DNA of 64,000 nucleotides from Tilletiaria anomala UBC 951 (GCF_000711695.1 NW_013547001.1:62001-126000), one strand, 5' to 3'; counted from the stretch's first letter, positions 1-12,128 are shown. Program-made: numbers and translations. Notes: generated from the sequence alone by a model not told the origin.

Positions 1-59
1 AGGTCGTACTTGGCCTCGATGGAGAGCTGCGCGTCGAGCGCTGCGGCTGAAGACGACAT
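1..59 (-). CDS. 5' end of a gene running off the left edge
   Basis: On the minus strand an ATG at 59-57 opens a reading frame that stays open to base 1 and starts MSSSAAALDAQLSIEAKYD. Only about 20 codons are inside the window, so no family can be named. The Ser/Ala-rich start followed by an acidic, helical-looking stretch is typical of a cytosolic protein N-terminus. A coding start is inferred only from the open frame and the ATG; the rest of the gene lies to the left. Confidence 0.4.
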   Translation of the reverse strand, partial: MSSSAAALDAQLSIEAKYD

Positions 60-2556
60 GATGACTGCAGGAAGTCGAATGCCAATCCGGGTTAGGGCGA
101 TTGTTTATAGAAAGCCTGCCAGTCTTACGATCTAGCGATGATGAATCTCAGACGAGCAATAGAAGAAGTACAAGGACGGCAAGTCATGCATGTATTGACT
201 TTATGGGATGTTCGAGGCTGAGCCTTTTGGCGAGTGGCTGGAACATTGATTCGGTGCAAATATCAATATTAATGTGCTTTCTAGGATCCGATTCCGGGGC
301 TTTTCTGATATCCATGTCGGAATGGCGAACTTATTCCTCTATGAGCAGCAGCGAACGAGAAGTCCCAGTGAGGGTTTGTTAGAGTATTAGGAAGCAAATG
401 GTGCAAATACGTACACCAGCGATAGTTTCAAGAGGTAGCTGCAGCCGATCAGGTAGTCTGTGCGAGGGCACCTTGGTTGCAGGCATCCTGATGGGAAGCT
501 ATTTCCGTTTTCTTGACAGCTTTGGTGTTCGAACCCCCGGGATTTCTGGGAGCACAGGGAATTTCACTGGACACTGTCCGGCTTTCTGGGAGTTGGGACG
601 TCCCTTCATTCCTTTCCAAAAGGCACCAATGGAAAGTGGAAACTCATGCGATACCTTGCACACCAGAGCAGGCACTGTTTCACTGCTTTGGACCTTGACT
701 GGCAAATTGCTGGCGTTCAGCCAGCATGGTCCTTACCACTGAAGCATGCAGGCACTGCCAGGTCACCATTACTTACACCTGGTTTGTCAACAGCCTACCT
801 AACATCTTTAAGCGGTAGTGGCTGAAGGGCGCCTAGCAAGACCTGCCGTTATGCTTTGGACGAGGCCATGCAAGTGCTTGCTTAAAGAGCGCAGCATCAC
901 TCCCGCAGTGCGCCAGTGCTGCCTTTGTACTATATCCTAACGCTCAGCAATATGTTTTCAGCTGGCAATGCAAGATCCTCCGTGCTGCCCACAGACAATG
1001 ACTTTGCATGGCTGCGACAAGCGCTCTCAGGTTGCTTTGCAATCGCACATCTCACGTCATCTCTAAATGACTTGAAACGCCGAGCGTAATGCGGTGTTAA
1101 TCTACGCAAAGAAATACCAAAATCAGGTCGGCATGTCCTGGGTATGAAGGTTGTCAGAAAACCCCTGAAAAATGTGAGCGAATCTCTTGCTGTCGGGGAA
1201 ATGATCGAGGCTGGAGTGCACGTACTTGCCAAACTGGTTCTTGTCACTCGCGCAGGCTAACTGGTCGGCTGCAGCTGACCTATGAAACCATCGCTGGTGT
1301 AAAACTACAATTTGCTACATGTGACTGGCACTGTTATGCTACATGAGGCATGGTGATGAGTGAAGAGCTGACAAATTCACGCGCACAGGATGCCGTCAAG
1401 AAAAGAGCGAAGACCCGCCTATGCTCCACTACATTTAGTTGCCAAATTTCGAGCATAGCACATTTGAGACGAGCTTGGACTCCGTAACCGGTATGAGGGC
1501 CTGTGATGGTCGCCTTATGATTGCCAATTGTGATCAAGGCTCCGGTTCGAAATTTGATGCGCATGAAACGATTACTTGAGGACGCGACGGGAGATGTCGA
1601 CAAACGGCACCTTGAGGCGAGCAAGGAGCATAGTTCAAATCACGCTGAAGGGAGCGATAAACAGTTTTTACTGGTCAATATAAGCCTCTTCTCCCGCTTC
1701 ATGACGGCACATCACTAATTAAGATCCAGAAATGCAGCATACATTCTGCATCGGCCCCTCCTTGCTCGGCCTACTGACGCATGTTATACTCACCGGAACA
1801 TGTTATTCCTGGTCTGCGTTCCCATCGCGCCATTCCACTCCTCGCAGCCCATACCAAATCCTGCAGTGCCGCCTTCACGATCAAGGAACTTCTGCATGAG
1901 TGCTGCGTCCCTCTCTTCGATTGTCATCGGCTTGGGCCCAGTGGCTTTCAATTTGGTGTTCGCGGCTTCCTCCTCCACTCCGTGAGCATGAGTCGACTGT
2001 GGTACGATGGCAGCACCTTCTTGGCTACGTGCGCCTTCTTCGGCCCCATATTGCACTTGATGATCACGATGCGCAGGACTCGCGCCGGGAGTCTGACGTG
2101 ATGAAAGACCTGCCGAAAAGTGGGGTGTGAGTCTTGCATTAACGACAGCCCGAGTACCGATGGCGCGCTTGACCACTGGCGATAGCTTCCAGATCATTCT
2201 GGACACTGAGCTGGACCATTCGGAGGACTTTGAGTGCTGGCCAACACATCCGGCATGAGCATGGTAGGTTGTGGCCAACGTCTTAGATAATGTAGGTGAT
2301 GCAAGGGTCTATAAAGTTGGTTTAGCAACAGGTCTATGACAGCTCCAGGAGGCTCTCATGATCTCATCGCTGTAATTGATTGGGTGTCGGGGATGTTTTC
2401 GTAATTCCGGTGCTTTATTATCGCCAAACTCCCGAAGCCAGGGTTTGCACAAGCTTCAAGGCTGTAGGCAGGATGCGTGATTAAGGTCAGCACCGCTCTA
2501 GAATACCTATGCTACAAATGAAGGAGAATACATACGCCGAGCACAGGTCCATCTGA
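60..2556. other. Long intergenic stretch, no convincing gene
   Basis: About 2.5 kb between the truncated gene at the left edge and the 3' end of the BRAP2-like gene. Open frames are short, lack recognisable motifs and overlap each other on both strands. The only one that reads at all like protein is the minus-strand frame at 1790-2278, listed separately. No tRNA or repeat was recognised. Confidence 0.5.
1790..2278 (-). CDS. Doubtful hypothetical ORF or decayed gene
   Basis: A 162-codon minus-strand frame. Its second half has protein-like composition (an Ala/Glu-rich stretch followed by the helical segment MTIEERDAALMQKFLDREGG), while the first half looks random. An overlapping frame starts MGPKKAHVAKKV, a plausible small basic N-terminus, so a short intron or a frame break may separate two coding pieces. 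I recognise no family. It could equally be chance or the remnant of an old gene. Confidence 0.2.
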   Translation of the reverse strand: MATTYHAHAGCVGQHSKSSEWSSSVSRMIWKLSPVVKRAIGTRAVVNARLTPHFSAGLSSRQTPGASPAHRDHQVQYGAEEGARSQEGAAIVPQSTHAHGVEEEAANTKLKATGPKPMTIEERDAALMQKFLDREGGTAGFGMGCEEWNGAMGTQTRNNMFR

Positions 2557-5182
2557 TTATTTCCCGCCCTTTTTCTTCTTCCCCTTTGCCGGAGGCCCGA
2601 TCGCGACATCCCCTCCTACGAGCTCTTCGGAGCCCTGGACCTTCTCCCTGGCTGAGACAAAGAACATGAGATCGCGCATCTGCTCCTCCAGATCCACTAC
2701 TTTACTCTTCATTGCCGAGCCTTCCTCCTTGAGGATCTCGACATGTTTCTGCAGGCCTTGGCTGATACTCTGCTCAGCCTGCAGGTCGCGCTGCAGCTTG
2801 CGCGCCTGCTCGACCGCCTTCCCTGCCCGGTTCTCCGATTTGAGTCTGTCCGCCTCGAGCGTGGAGCACAGCGACGTCGTGCGGTGCACTTCCTCACGCA
2901 GCTGTGCAAGCGCCGCGTCCGCCTTGCTCACACGAGATGTGAGCGCCTCGTCGCGCTCGACCATGTCATCCAGCTTGCTCTGCAGGCCGTGGATCTTGTC
3001 CTCATAGTAAAAGCGCTGCGACTCGAGCTGCGAAGTCAAGAGGTAGCTGTACTCGAGGCCGATGGACTCAATCTTGTCGGACGAGACCATCTCCCCCGAT
3101 ATTGCTTGGCTATAGCTGCCTTTGCCTGAGGGCGTATTACCAGTCGACGATGCGGATGGTAGCTCAACCAGTTTGCCGTCCGTCTTATTCTGGATCAGCC
3201 GATGGACATAGCCGTCACCTGCATAGTCCCACACGCGTTGCGTCTCGAGCTGGGAGGGCAATATCAAAAAAGAGATCAGCATGTGCATCCTCTTCTAGGA
3301 TCATACCAGGTTCGGCGCATCTTTGCTCACCTCGAGACTGTACAGATGCCCCGTCTCTATGTAGTGCTGATGTGCATGGCCAGACTTGTACCTTCCGCAT
3401 CCGACCGAAGCGCAAATGAGGCTATATCGCAAAACAATACGACCATTCGCACTGTCAGCTAGGAAAGGCTGACCCATCCTCCTGAGCGACTCACCAGACC
3501 CAAAGGTCCGTCGTGGTAGCACAGACGGTGCAAGCACTCGGCATCGGTGCAGACTCATCATCTTCCTCGCCAGGTCTGCGCGCCAAAATGTGTCCGTAGG
3601 CTTGCCTGGTTTGCGAGTACCGACAGACGGGACACCTGCTGTCGGTCCATTTGCTCAGACAAGAGCAGTGGAAGGTGTGCTGACACGTGATGGTCATTAG
3701 GCCCGTCACGCTTGCGTCCATGCGCTCCAGGCATACGGGGCACGTGGGCAGCTCCTGCAGGAGGCCCTTGGCCAAGGCGTCCGATGTGGTTGCGCTGCCA
3801 CGGCCGCTTTGTGCTGTCGTCGATGATTGGGAGGGGGGCATAACGACAGGCCACGGGTCAGAGTTGGTGAGGTTGGAGAACGCGTGTGACGGGAGCGAGG
3901 AGGAGGACGAGACGGTGACGCTCGTGACGTAGACAACTTGGCAGATCTGGTCTGGATGCATGGCATTGAATGGCTGACCGTTGAAGAGCTTGTGGAACTC
4001 TTCTGCGTCGCTTGCATCACGGAACTTGAGCAAGATCATCGCACGGTTCGGCAGCGTTTCCCTGCAGATTAGCCAGAGCAATCAGCACGTGAAAATGCGA
4101 AAGAGGGATATGAGCTCGCTTCACCGGATCATCCGCAAGTGGCTGATTGCGTCGGCGGCGGGTTCGACGAAGGCAAGGAAGTCGGCAGCGGTCATGGCGG
4201 AGGGCATAGCAAGTACGGCCAGCACTGTTCCCAGTTCGCTATCCTCCAGCGTCTGAGATGACTCGGCGCTCGCAGAAGTCTCGCCGTCCTGCGCTCTGCT
4301 TTCATGCTGCGGCTCAAGCATAGCCTCCTCGCGGTCCCGGAAAAGATGCACCACCCCAAATGCCACATCCGTGCTGCCCGTCTTGAAATTTCCCACTCGA
4401 TTGCGCAAGGCGCTCCGATCACCATCCTCATCGTCCCTGGTCGAGAAGGTGCTTTTCTGATGGAACCGTGCTACGGGGGTGGGCGTCTCTGGCTGTGCCT
4501 GTGTGGATGGAGCTGGATTTTTGGACGCAGCGCGCGGCCTCGGATAGGGGTGTGTATAGGATGCAGCTCCTGCATCAGACGCCGGCGGTGCTCGAGGCGC
4601 TGAAGACGAGGTGGAAGCTTGTGCCGGCTGCTGCGCGATTGGCGCAGAGGCGGCGGTGCGAGCGCCATTTCTCTTTTTGCTAGTTGATGAACAAGATGCG
4701 CCACCGCTGTGAAGTTGCAAGTCTGACATTTCTACAGGGAGCGATTGCGTCAGATGGTCTGCCCAGTCGATCGCAATCGGCCCGAAGCGCTGGTCGATGG
4801 GAGGCTGCGGGCGCTGAGAGCTATCCGCGTGTGCCGCCGCCGGTGGAACTCGACGCGGAAGGTCTGAAAGCTGGCCGCCACGATCTCTGCGACGCTGCTG
4901 TCGCACGTGAGGCAAGAGGCCAAAGATCTTCAGCGTGGCTTGCCGCGACACCGACGGCGAGGCCGGCGGGAACGGGGATGATGGAGGGACGAGGTACGTG
5001 CCCGACTGGCGCAGCTCGGCCAGTGCTTCGCGCCAGTCGTCAGGGAGGCAGGACAGTGGCGGAGCAGCCGTTCCGGAGATGCGTTCGCCGTCTGGTCCGC
5101 TGTTGTCGTAGAGCGCCAGATGGATGCGGTAGGTGGGCGGCGATGCGGCGGCGTTGGAGTTCGGCGAGGTGGCAAGGTCCAT
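2557..5182 (-). CDS. ETP1: BRAP2/Etp1-type RING ubiquitin ligase
   Basis: Cytosolic RING E3 ligase related to human BRAP (IMP) and yeast Etp1. Four exons fit: 5182-4125, 4061-3495, 3421-3307 and 3249-2557, giving about 810 residues. Order: a long Ser/Pro-rich N-terminus, the BRAP2 RRM-like domain (AMILLKFRDASDAEEF, split by intron 1), a RING-H2 finger (CPVCLERM...TCQHTFHCSC...CPVC), a UBP-type zinc finger (LWVCLICASVGCGRY...GHAHQHYIETGH, then ETQRVWDYAGD) and a C-terminal coiled coil ending in a Lys/Gly-rich tail (KGKKKKGGK). The chosen acceptor for exon 3 restores the conserved finger; an upstream AG would insert ten residues into it. By family, it links ubiquitin binding to MAPK/Ras control in animals and to ethanol tolerance in yeast; its role here is inferred. 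Confidence 0.93.
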
Positions 5183-5760
5183 GCTTTCTCACCAACCGGT
5201 ATCAGTCTGTTCAACGAATCGAGGGAACAGCCGGGGACATGGTGAGAGTAGTGTGCAGAGCTACTGTTGGTGAGTATGTACACTCTGGGACCCAGCTGCG
5301 TCTGACTCTTGCTTGCCATAGGCCGGCTTCCCGAGCTGGAGAGTGGGGAAGCCAAGAAAAGATGATCGATGCAATATTGGCTGGCTCGAAAGCGGCATAG
5401 GTTCCGTTTCGACTTCCGAATTCCCGGGTGTTATTCAAGTTTCACATGAGATCTCGACTTAACAGGGACGTGGTCAGTGCGCACACCACACAGCACACAA
5501 GCACACCTCACTCCCTGTATAGGACCATGAAAGGCCGTCCTGATGACAATGCCCATCCTTGCCCAAAGAAGGCTGTTGGCGATCGATCCCTCGCGTGGTG
5601 GAACGGTGAAAGCTAGGCCTTACTGCTGGACGACGACCAGGCCCACGACCGACTTCGCCCTGTGGCTGTGGTCACCGATCGATAAACGTCTTGCTGCGAA
5701 GGGGCAGCCGATCGATCTTCTTGGCTCACGCCCGACCCTCTGCTGCTCCGCACCCTCGCC

Positions 5761-7684
5761 ATGGCCATCTTCAGCTTCTGGAACCGCACCGAGCCTGCAT
5801 CCGCGACGGCTGGCGCCCGCGCCCCCGCGTATGAGCCCGTCTTCTTGGACGCGGACGACGATGAGAAGCATGGCCGGAATGGGCACGCCGTAGATGCGCA
5901 CAAAGGCGCAGTGGAAGGCTTGCATGCCAGCATCGGCGCTGGCGATGCCGCCCAGAGCGACGATAAGCAGCGTGCCGAGCGCGAAGCCGAGAAGGCCAAG
6001 GAGCGCGAGACGGCCAGGAGCCACTCTATTAGGTGTGTTTCGATCTCGATGGACGCAACGCAGACGTGGGCCGCGCTGACTGTATGCGTGACACGTGCCT
6101 CCAGATTCGCACCGCTCTCCATCCCACGGCATCGAAGACTGCAAACCACTGCCGTCCTCCTCTGGGAGATCTTGCTCCCGTTGGGCCTGCTTGTGTTCTT
6201 TTTCCTGTGGTAGGCATCCCTGCATGCGTCAGCTACCTTACTTATGCTAGCACGATGCTGATTCTTTTGTTTCGACGTTGGCAACTGCCCTGCTTTCCCC
6301 AGGTCTATTCCTATCCTCTGGCCAGTCCTCTTTCCGTATCTCATCTGGGTCCTACTAGTAGACAGAGCCCCTGAGTCCGGTGGGAGGAGGGTGACCTGGG
6401 TCAGGCGTCTACCCGTGTGGCGATATTTTGCCGAGTACTATCCCGTCAGCTTGATCAAGGTGGGTCGCTGCTGCCTGGCAGGCCTCAGCGAGGAAGAAAA
6501 CTTTTTCGTGCCTAACCATGCCTGCATTCATCCTTGGATATCCACGCAACAGACTGCCGACCTGCCTGCGGACCGGCCGTACGTCTTTGGCTACCACCCA
6601 CACGGCATCATTGGCGTTGGCGCCGTGGCGAACTTTGCGACTGAAGCGACCGAGTTTGCGACGTCCTTTCCCGGCCTCCGGCCGCACCTGCTCACGCTCG
6701 CAACCAACTTCCAGATCCCCATTTTCCGCGACGTCATCATGAGTTTCGGCATGTGCTCGGTCAGCAAGCACAGCTGCGAACGCATCTTGCGCAAGGGCCC
6801 CGGCAATTGCATCACCATCGTCGTCGGCGGCGCGACGGAGAGCCTCAAGGCGCACCCGGGCACCGCAGATCTGACGCTCCGCCGCCGGCTGGGCTTCATC
6901 AAGATCGCCATACGAGCTGGGTGCGTGATGCAGTGACAAAGAGCGCACGCGCCAGCTGCCCCCCTCCTTCCTCACACCACAAAGTCGTAGCTTGCTGCTG
7001 ACCTCTCATGCTGCCCACTCTTCGCCGATCCGTGGATGTATGCCCTCTTCTTGGCAGGGCCGATCTCGTCCCCGTTTTCTCGTTCGGCGAGAACGACATC
7101 TTCCAGCAGCTAAGCAACGAGAAAGGCACCGCAGTGTATGCATTCCAGAAGCGGTTCCAGGTGCGCATATGTACATCATCAGCCGTCTTGATTGGTGCAA
7201 ATTTGTCTGAACCCCTCTTCGCCCCTTCAACAGTCGGTCTTTGGCTTCACTCTGCCCCTCTTCCACGGCCGTGGGATCTTCAACTACCATCTTGGCCTCC
7301 TGCCATATCGGCATCCGATCGTCAGCGTCGGTGCGCATCCAGTCCCTTCTGGCCCTGCTTTGCCCTGTACATTACTGACATCGCCGATGCCCTTGTGCGC
7401 ACCCATGTCTGGGCAGTCGGTCGCCCGATACACGTCCAAAAGACTGCGAACCCCTCAAAAGAGATGTTGGAGGACATCCAGCGGCAGTACATTGACGAAC
7501 TCATGCGGTGCGCGATATAACCCTGAACTGTTCCTCTTAGCTCTCACCAAGCCAAGGGATCATGCGCTACTCACCATCCGTGGCCTGACTGCTGATCCTC
7601 TACCTTTCTACCTACAGGATCTGGGACACGTGGAAGGACGCATATGCAGCAAATAGAACCAAAGAGCTCACTATCGTCGACTGA
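5761..7684 (+). CDS. DGA1: Diacylglycerol O-acyltransferase 2 (DGAT2)
   Basis: Transfers an acyl group from acyl-CoA to diacylglycerol, the last step of triacylglycerol synthesis, at the ER and lipid droplets. Seven exons fit: 5761-6032, 6105-6209, 6303-6920, 7058-7160, 7234-7330, 7417-7507 and 7618-7684, giving 450 residues. Seen: an acidic, charged N-terminus, two hydrophobic segments near 110-145 (ILLPLGLLVFFFLW and ILWPVLFPYLIWVLL), the catalytic YHPHGIIGVG block, VVGGATESL, the RRLGFIKIAIRAGADLVPVF block and the C-terminal DTWKDAYAANRTKELTIVD. Motifs are in the standard order. Intron 1 is 72 bases with no in-frame stop, so a retained form would read through. Confidence 0.95.
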
Positions 7685-8155
7685 ACTGCCGCCCTACAAG
7701 TGGACAATGTGCGTCCACTTGTTTCATTATCCCCCCAGGGCCCCGGCCATCCTCACCAACCCCCGGCCCACAATCACATCTCCTTCATTCATTCAAGGCT
7801 TCTTCCTTTCAGGAAAGGGCACCTGCGACTGCAATGTGATGCCCACTCCCCATCCCCTTCCCCGGCGCCCGCACCTGCGTCGACCGGCATTTCCTGTATT
7901 TCTAGATTCCTTGTTCACTCACAATTTGGTATTTGCAAATCTGAATCCTCACCCGTACTCCGTGCCGGTCCGTCAAGCCGACAAGATGATATGCCGACTG
8001 GAAAGGGCCTACTGCCTAGTAAAGAACTTGCGGAGAAATGGACATGTATTCAGGTGTGGCGCGAAGTACATGGAATCTGACCGCAGGGGGTATGGAGAGA
8101 GGACAAGGGGGATGTGTGGTAGAACCCTCTCTGCGACCGTCCACCCATCCAACGT
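7685..8155. other. Convergent intergenic region
   Basis: Lies between the stop of the DGAT2 gene (+) and the stop of the histidine-rich gene (-). It is C/T-rich and has no supported coding frame, consistent with two 3' untranslated regions facing each other. Confidence 0.5.
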
Positions 8156-10629
8156 TCAAGCGCTGGTCGGAGCCGTGGGCGAGGCGGCTGGGAGAGCGCT
8201 GAGGCTAGACGATGCCAAGCTCGAGGGAACAGCCGAGGCTGGGACCGGAGCGGAAGGCGCCGCAGGTAGAGGCAGGCTGCTGCTGAGAGGCGCGATGGCG
8301 GCGGACACCGGGGCAGCTGCTGCAGGTGGAGCAGGCGCAGAAGGGCCAGAGCTCGCATTGGACAGCTGGAAACCCTGTGAATCGATGCCGGCAGGGGTGA
8401 ACTTCAGCGTGACTGTGTTGGTGTTGGCCTTTGCGGAGAGCGGAGCCGTGGTTCCCGGCGTGGAAGCGGTTCCAGTAACGGAGTCGTCGCCCTGAGTGCT
8501 GGTATCCGAGCCGGAGCTGCTGCTGTCCACATCGTCAGCGGCGGGCTCTGGGGCTTGACGGCGCGAAGCGGGAGGGGCAGGGGCAGGCGAGGCGGTGGGG
8601 AGCGGCGTAGTGTTGGGCGGAGTGGCAGATCCGTCCGTACTACCGTCCGCGACACTGGAAATGTTACCTGCCCATTCCTTGGCGTACAGCGGAGCAAGTG
8701 CGCCGGAAGATGGCGTGTAAGAGAAGCGCTGCGAGGTGGGCGTGTCCTGCAGGATCGTCGTGGCGTTGGCGCAAGGCTGCAGCTGCAACGGGCTCGGAGG
8801 TGTGGTGTTGAATGTGGCGCACCATGTCATCGGTTGGGATGAGGATGTGTTGAGTAAAGGAACAACGACCTTGACTATCATCGAGCCGTCACCGCTCCCG
8901 GAAGAGGCAGCCGATGGGTTGAACGGGGGCGCTGCAGATGCAGTTGCGCTAGACGCCATCAGAGTCTGCGCCGTGACGGTGGACGAATCGTCCGTGGGGA
9001 CGAGCCAGATCTGCGTGCGTTCCGACTTGGAAGCCATCAGGCTGTAGCGGAAGGGAGCGCTGCCTGCTGGAGCGCTGGCAGGTGCCGGCTCGGCGTGGAG
9101 GACCAGCGAGGCAACCTTCTTGACGAGGCCATCGGTCGTATCAGTACCGAGCAGCAAGTCGCTGATCGTGACAAACCCGGGGATGGCGTTGAGCGGAGCA
9201 AGAAGGGGCTTAATCGCACCCGTGAGAAGACCACGTTTTTTGTGCTCGTGCGCGTGCTCGTGGATGTGAGCGTGGTCGTGGTCGTGATCGTGGTCGTGGC
9301 CGTGACCATGGTAGTCATGGTGGTCGTACCGGTGGTCAGAGTGAGAAGCACGCGCAGCAAGATCCTCAACCGTAGCATCACGTTTGTGCTCGTGAATGTG
9401 CTCGTGAATGTGCTCATGGTCATGGTCATGGCCGTGGCTATGGTCGTGGCCATGGCCGTGGTTGTGACCGTGGCCGCGGTGGTGATCGTACCAGTGACCA
9501 GAGTGCGGCTCGCGCTTCGCAAACTCCTCTACATCGATGCTCTGCTGGTCCATGGCCGGCGCCTCGCGCTTGTGCTCATGGATGTGCTCGTGAATGTGCT
9601 CATGGTCGTGGTCATGCTCGTGGCCATGGCCGTGGTCGCGGTGGTGATCATACCAGTGACCAGAGTGCGGCTCGCGCTTGAAGTGGACGTCCAGGAGGGC
9701 CGCCGGGTCGGGCTTCCAGTACCCGTAAGGTTCGCCAGCGCGCAGATTGGAGTGAGGGCTCCGCTTCTCAGGAGCATCGCCCATGGCCTCAGTGTCATCA
9801 TCCCGCTTGATGTTGACATTGAGGAGCGAATCTGGGCGGTATGAATTCTTCCCGTAAACTTTGCCGGCAAGTATGTTGGCATACGAGTGCCTCTTCTCGT
9901 TGAAAGCCATATTGGTCTCATCTTCAGCAGGCCCAGCCACCTGGTCCTCCTCGGCGGCTGGAGCAATGACGCCGTCGCGAGCATTGAACTTGATGAGAGG
10001 ACGGTTGGCAGAAATGATCCTCCCGCTGCTGGGCTGGTAGATGTATTCAGCCTTGCGGGAGTGTGGCTCGGGCTCGCGCTTGGCCAGGCCGTGGTGCTTG
10101 GCCCAGTGTTTGCTGTGGTGGGCAATCTATACGGAAGCGAATGAGGGCGCGGCGAGAGGGTGAAAGGAAAAATGTGGGTCAGATCTCGTTTCGCAGCAAC
10201 ATACAGAACATCTCAATTTACCTCCTCCTTTGTGTACTTGCGCCCCTTGTGACCGTGGTCGTGCACGTGGACATGTTTATGAGCATGGCCGTGGCGATGA
10301 TCATGATCATGATCGTGTACATGAATGTGCTCGTGGGTGTGACCGTGGTCATGACCGTGACCACGCTTGTTTCGAACGCTGGCTTCGGCGCGACGCGCAA
10401 GCTTGGGCATGCTACGACGCGCGCCAGCGACGTTGACGGCCGAAGCAGCTTTGGGAAGCGGAGGCGAGTTGGTGCTGCGGACGAGCACCTTGGCCATGCG
10501 CTTCAGCGGCTGCTCCGTCTGTTGACCTGATTTCTGCTCCACAGTTGCCGGGCGGGCCTGCGCGGCGGAGAGGACGGCCAGCGTGGCCGTGAGGGCGGTG
10601 AGAGCGGTGTTCGAGCCGATGACGACCAT
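8156..10629 (-). CDS. Secreted histidine-rich protein with dibasic repeats
   Basis: Two exons (10629-10222, 10126-8156) encode about 792 residues. Residues 1-26 form a signal peptide (LTALTATLAVLSAAQA). Residues 27-435 carry about 13 Lys-Arg or Arg-Arg sites of the kind cut by Kex2. Between them lie four alternating His-X blocks (about 90-127, 290-321, 344-383, 398-431), two introduced by the repeated unit KREPHSGHWYDHHR and most ending HEHIHEHKR. Two other peptide units of about 30 residues resemble each other (AGKVYGKNSYRPDSLLNV and AGEPYGYWKPDPAALLDV). Residues about 435-600 look like a folded domain with two Cys and N-glycosylation sites; the rest is Ser/Thr/Pro/Ala-rich and mucin-like, with no clear GPI tail. 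The processing resembles known Kex2-processed repeat proteins; metal binding by the His blocks is my inference. I recognise no named family. Confidence 0.85.
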
Positions 10630-12128
10630 GCTGTCTGCTTGTACTGGGGTCCTGGCTTTTCTTTCCTTTTAATGACAGGTGGTGAAAGAGGTGTGGTGGT
10701 CGTTGAGTTGGCGTTCAATCGACCGACCTGAGATTGTCAATTCTCCAGAGACTTGGGTATTGGGGCGGTAGGGAGGATCGGATAGGAGGCTTAGCTGTTG
10801 GAAAAATTGGACCGCTCGAGTCAAATAGGGCAGCGAAGCCAGTCGCTGTGGGGGGGAGATGGAAGAGCGAGGGTCCTTGGAATGCGAGAGGGTGTGCGAA
10901 GCCAAAATGAAAGTGGTTGCTTAGCTGTTAAGGCGGATAGGGTATGATGAGCACCAGGCCCAAGTTGAGAGGAGGGGAGAGACGGAGGAATGAAAGGGGT
11001 TGACGAGGAGGACAACAGAACGAGACAGACAGCAATGGTGGTGAGGGAAAGAATTGGAAAGGAAACTGGACGAAGTGTGGATCGAATATATACCGTCATG
11101 TTGGCCGAATGACATTGTCATCCCTGACGCTCGCTGCATGCTTTTCCACTTTCCCGTTCGGACTCTTTCCAAATTCGACCGCTGAACGACGGATAGCCAA
11201 TCCGTGTTAGCCAATGTTCCACTCTGCCATGAGCGGAGCCTGCCCGGTCCTGAGCGCGCCAGTTGTGAGGAGAGCTGGGAATCATTGACGAGAAAAGTGA
11301 CTCATGGCACGACAGCGCTCCGTGCGACCAAGATTATGTCTCGGAGGAAAGACTCTTGTGAACAGTGTGAGGCACCAGATTGCCTTGATGATCGGTCGTT
11401 CCTTGGAGGGCTCCCGGTCACTGAAGCGGCGGCACCAGTTGTCCACCCTAATTGGAAGCAAAAGTAGTCAGACAACCAGCGTGAAATTTGAGCTGCCCAA
11501 TAGAGTCGGTGGAGCGGGGATTCGGAGGGCGCGTAAGTCTGTGGGTGAGCGGGCAGTAAGGTTCCGTCAGATATTGTGTGCGCTGCGGCCGTTGGGCAAG
11601 CCCGCGACGGCCAGCCGTTGGAACACGACTGCCACGCGGCCTAGCGACAACTCGAGAAATGACCCGCAGGGCGAGAGAGGTATCTATGGCCCACGATGAT
11701 AATTCGCGACGTGCATGATGCTGTCGAGTGTGCATGGAAAGTCTAACAACGACCTGGGCTGTGTGCATGTAGTGTTCAGCTTGATGGTCGTTGTTAGTGA
11801 GTTGAGAAGGGGGGGGCGGTGGCCAAGAATGTGTGCCTGCGTACATGCGAGCCATGTATGGCGGCTGGAGGCGGCGTCGGCGTCTTGACTCTCTGTAAAT
11901 CCCACCCGCAGCAGCACTTCGGCGAATTACTGCTTTCTTCATCTCCCGCCTCCCCGCGAAGACGCCAACAACTTGGCATACTGGAGATGGTGTTCATCGG
12001 GTGATAACGGCTTTCATCGCGCACCCTACCGAAGCGTGAGCTCGCAGACGATCAAAGATATCATTGGCTTCTCGACTAGCGCGCGAGGCTCGAGTAGAGA
12101 CCTTGCCAAGTGTGCAAGGAGAGGAAAT
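10630..12128. other. Divergent intergenic region
   Basis: About 1.5 kb between the starts of the histidine-rich gene (-) and bL33 (+). Short overlapping frames show no protein character. A TATATA-type stretch occurs near 11086-11093, and the minus-strand leader next to the histidine-rich gene is C/T-rich. Otherwise I see nothing. Confidence 0.5.

Noticed and set aside
526-546. tRNA T-loop-like sequence (GTTCGAACCCC)
   Set aside because: No pairing T-stem on either strand, and no acceptor stem or anticodon arm at the right distance.
9240-9660. Regularly spaced repeats resembling a CRISPR array
   Set aside because: They are codon-level repeats inside an open reading frame of a eukaryotic gene, without uniform repeats and unique spacers.
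9095-9844. Plus-strand frame of 249 codons, rich in Val
   Set aside because: It is the mirror of the His-block coding sequence; the Val runs come from reading GTG-rich antisense of His codons. No start context or family match.
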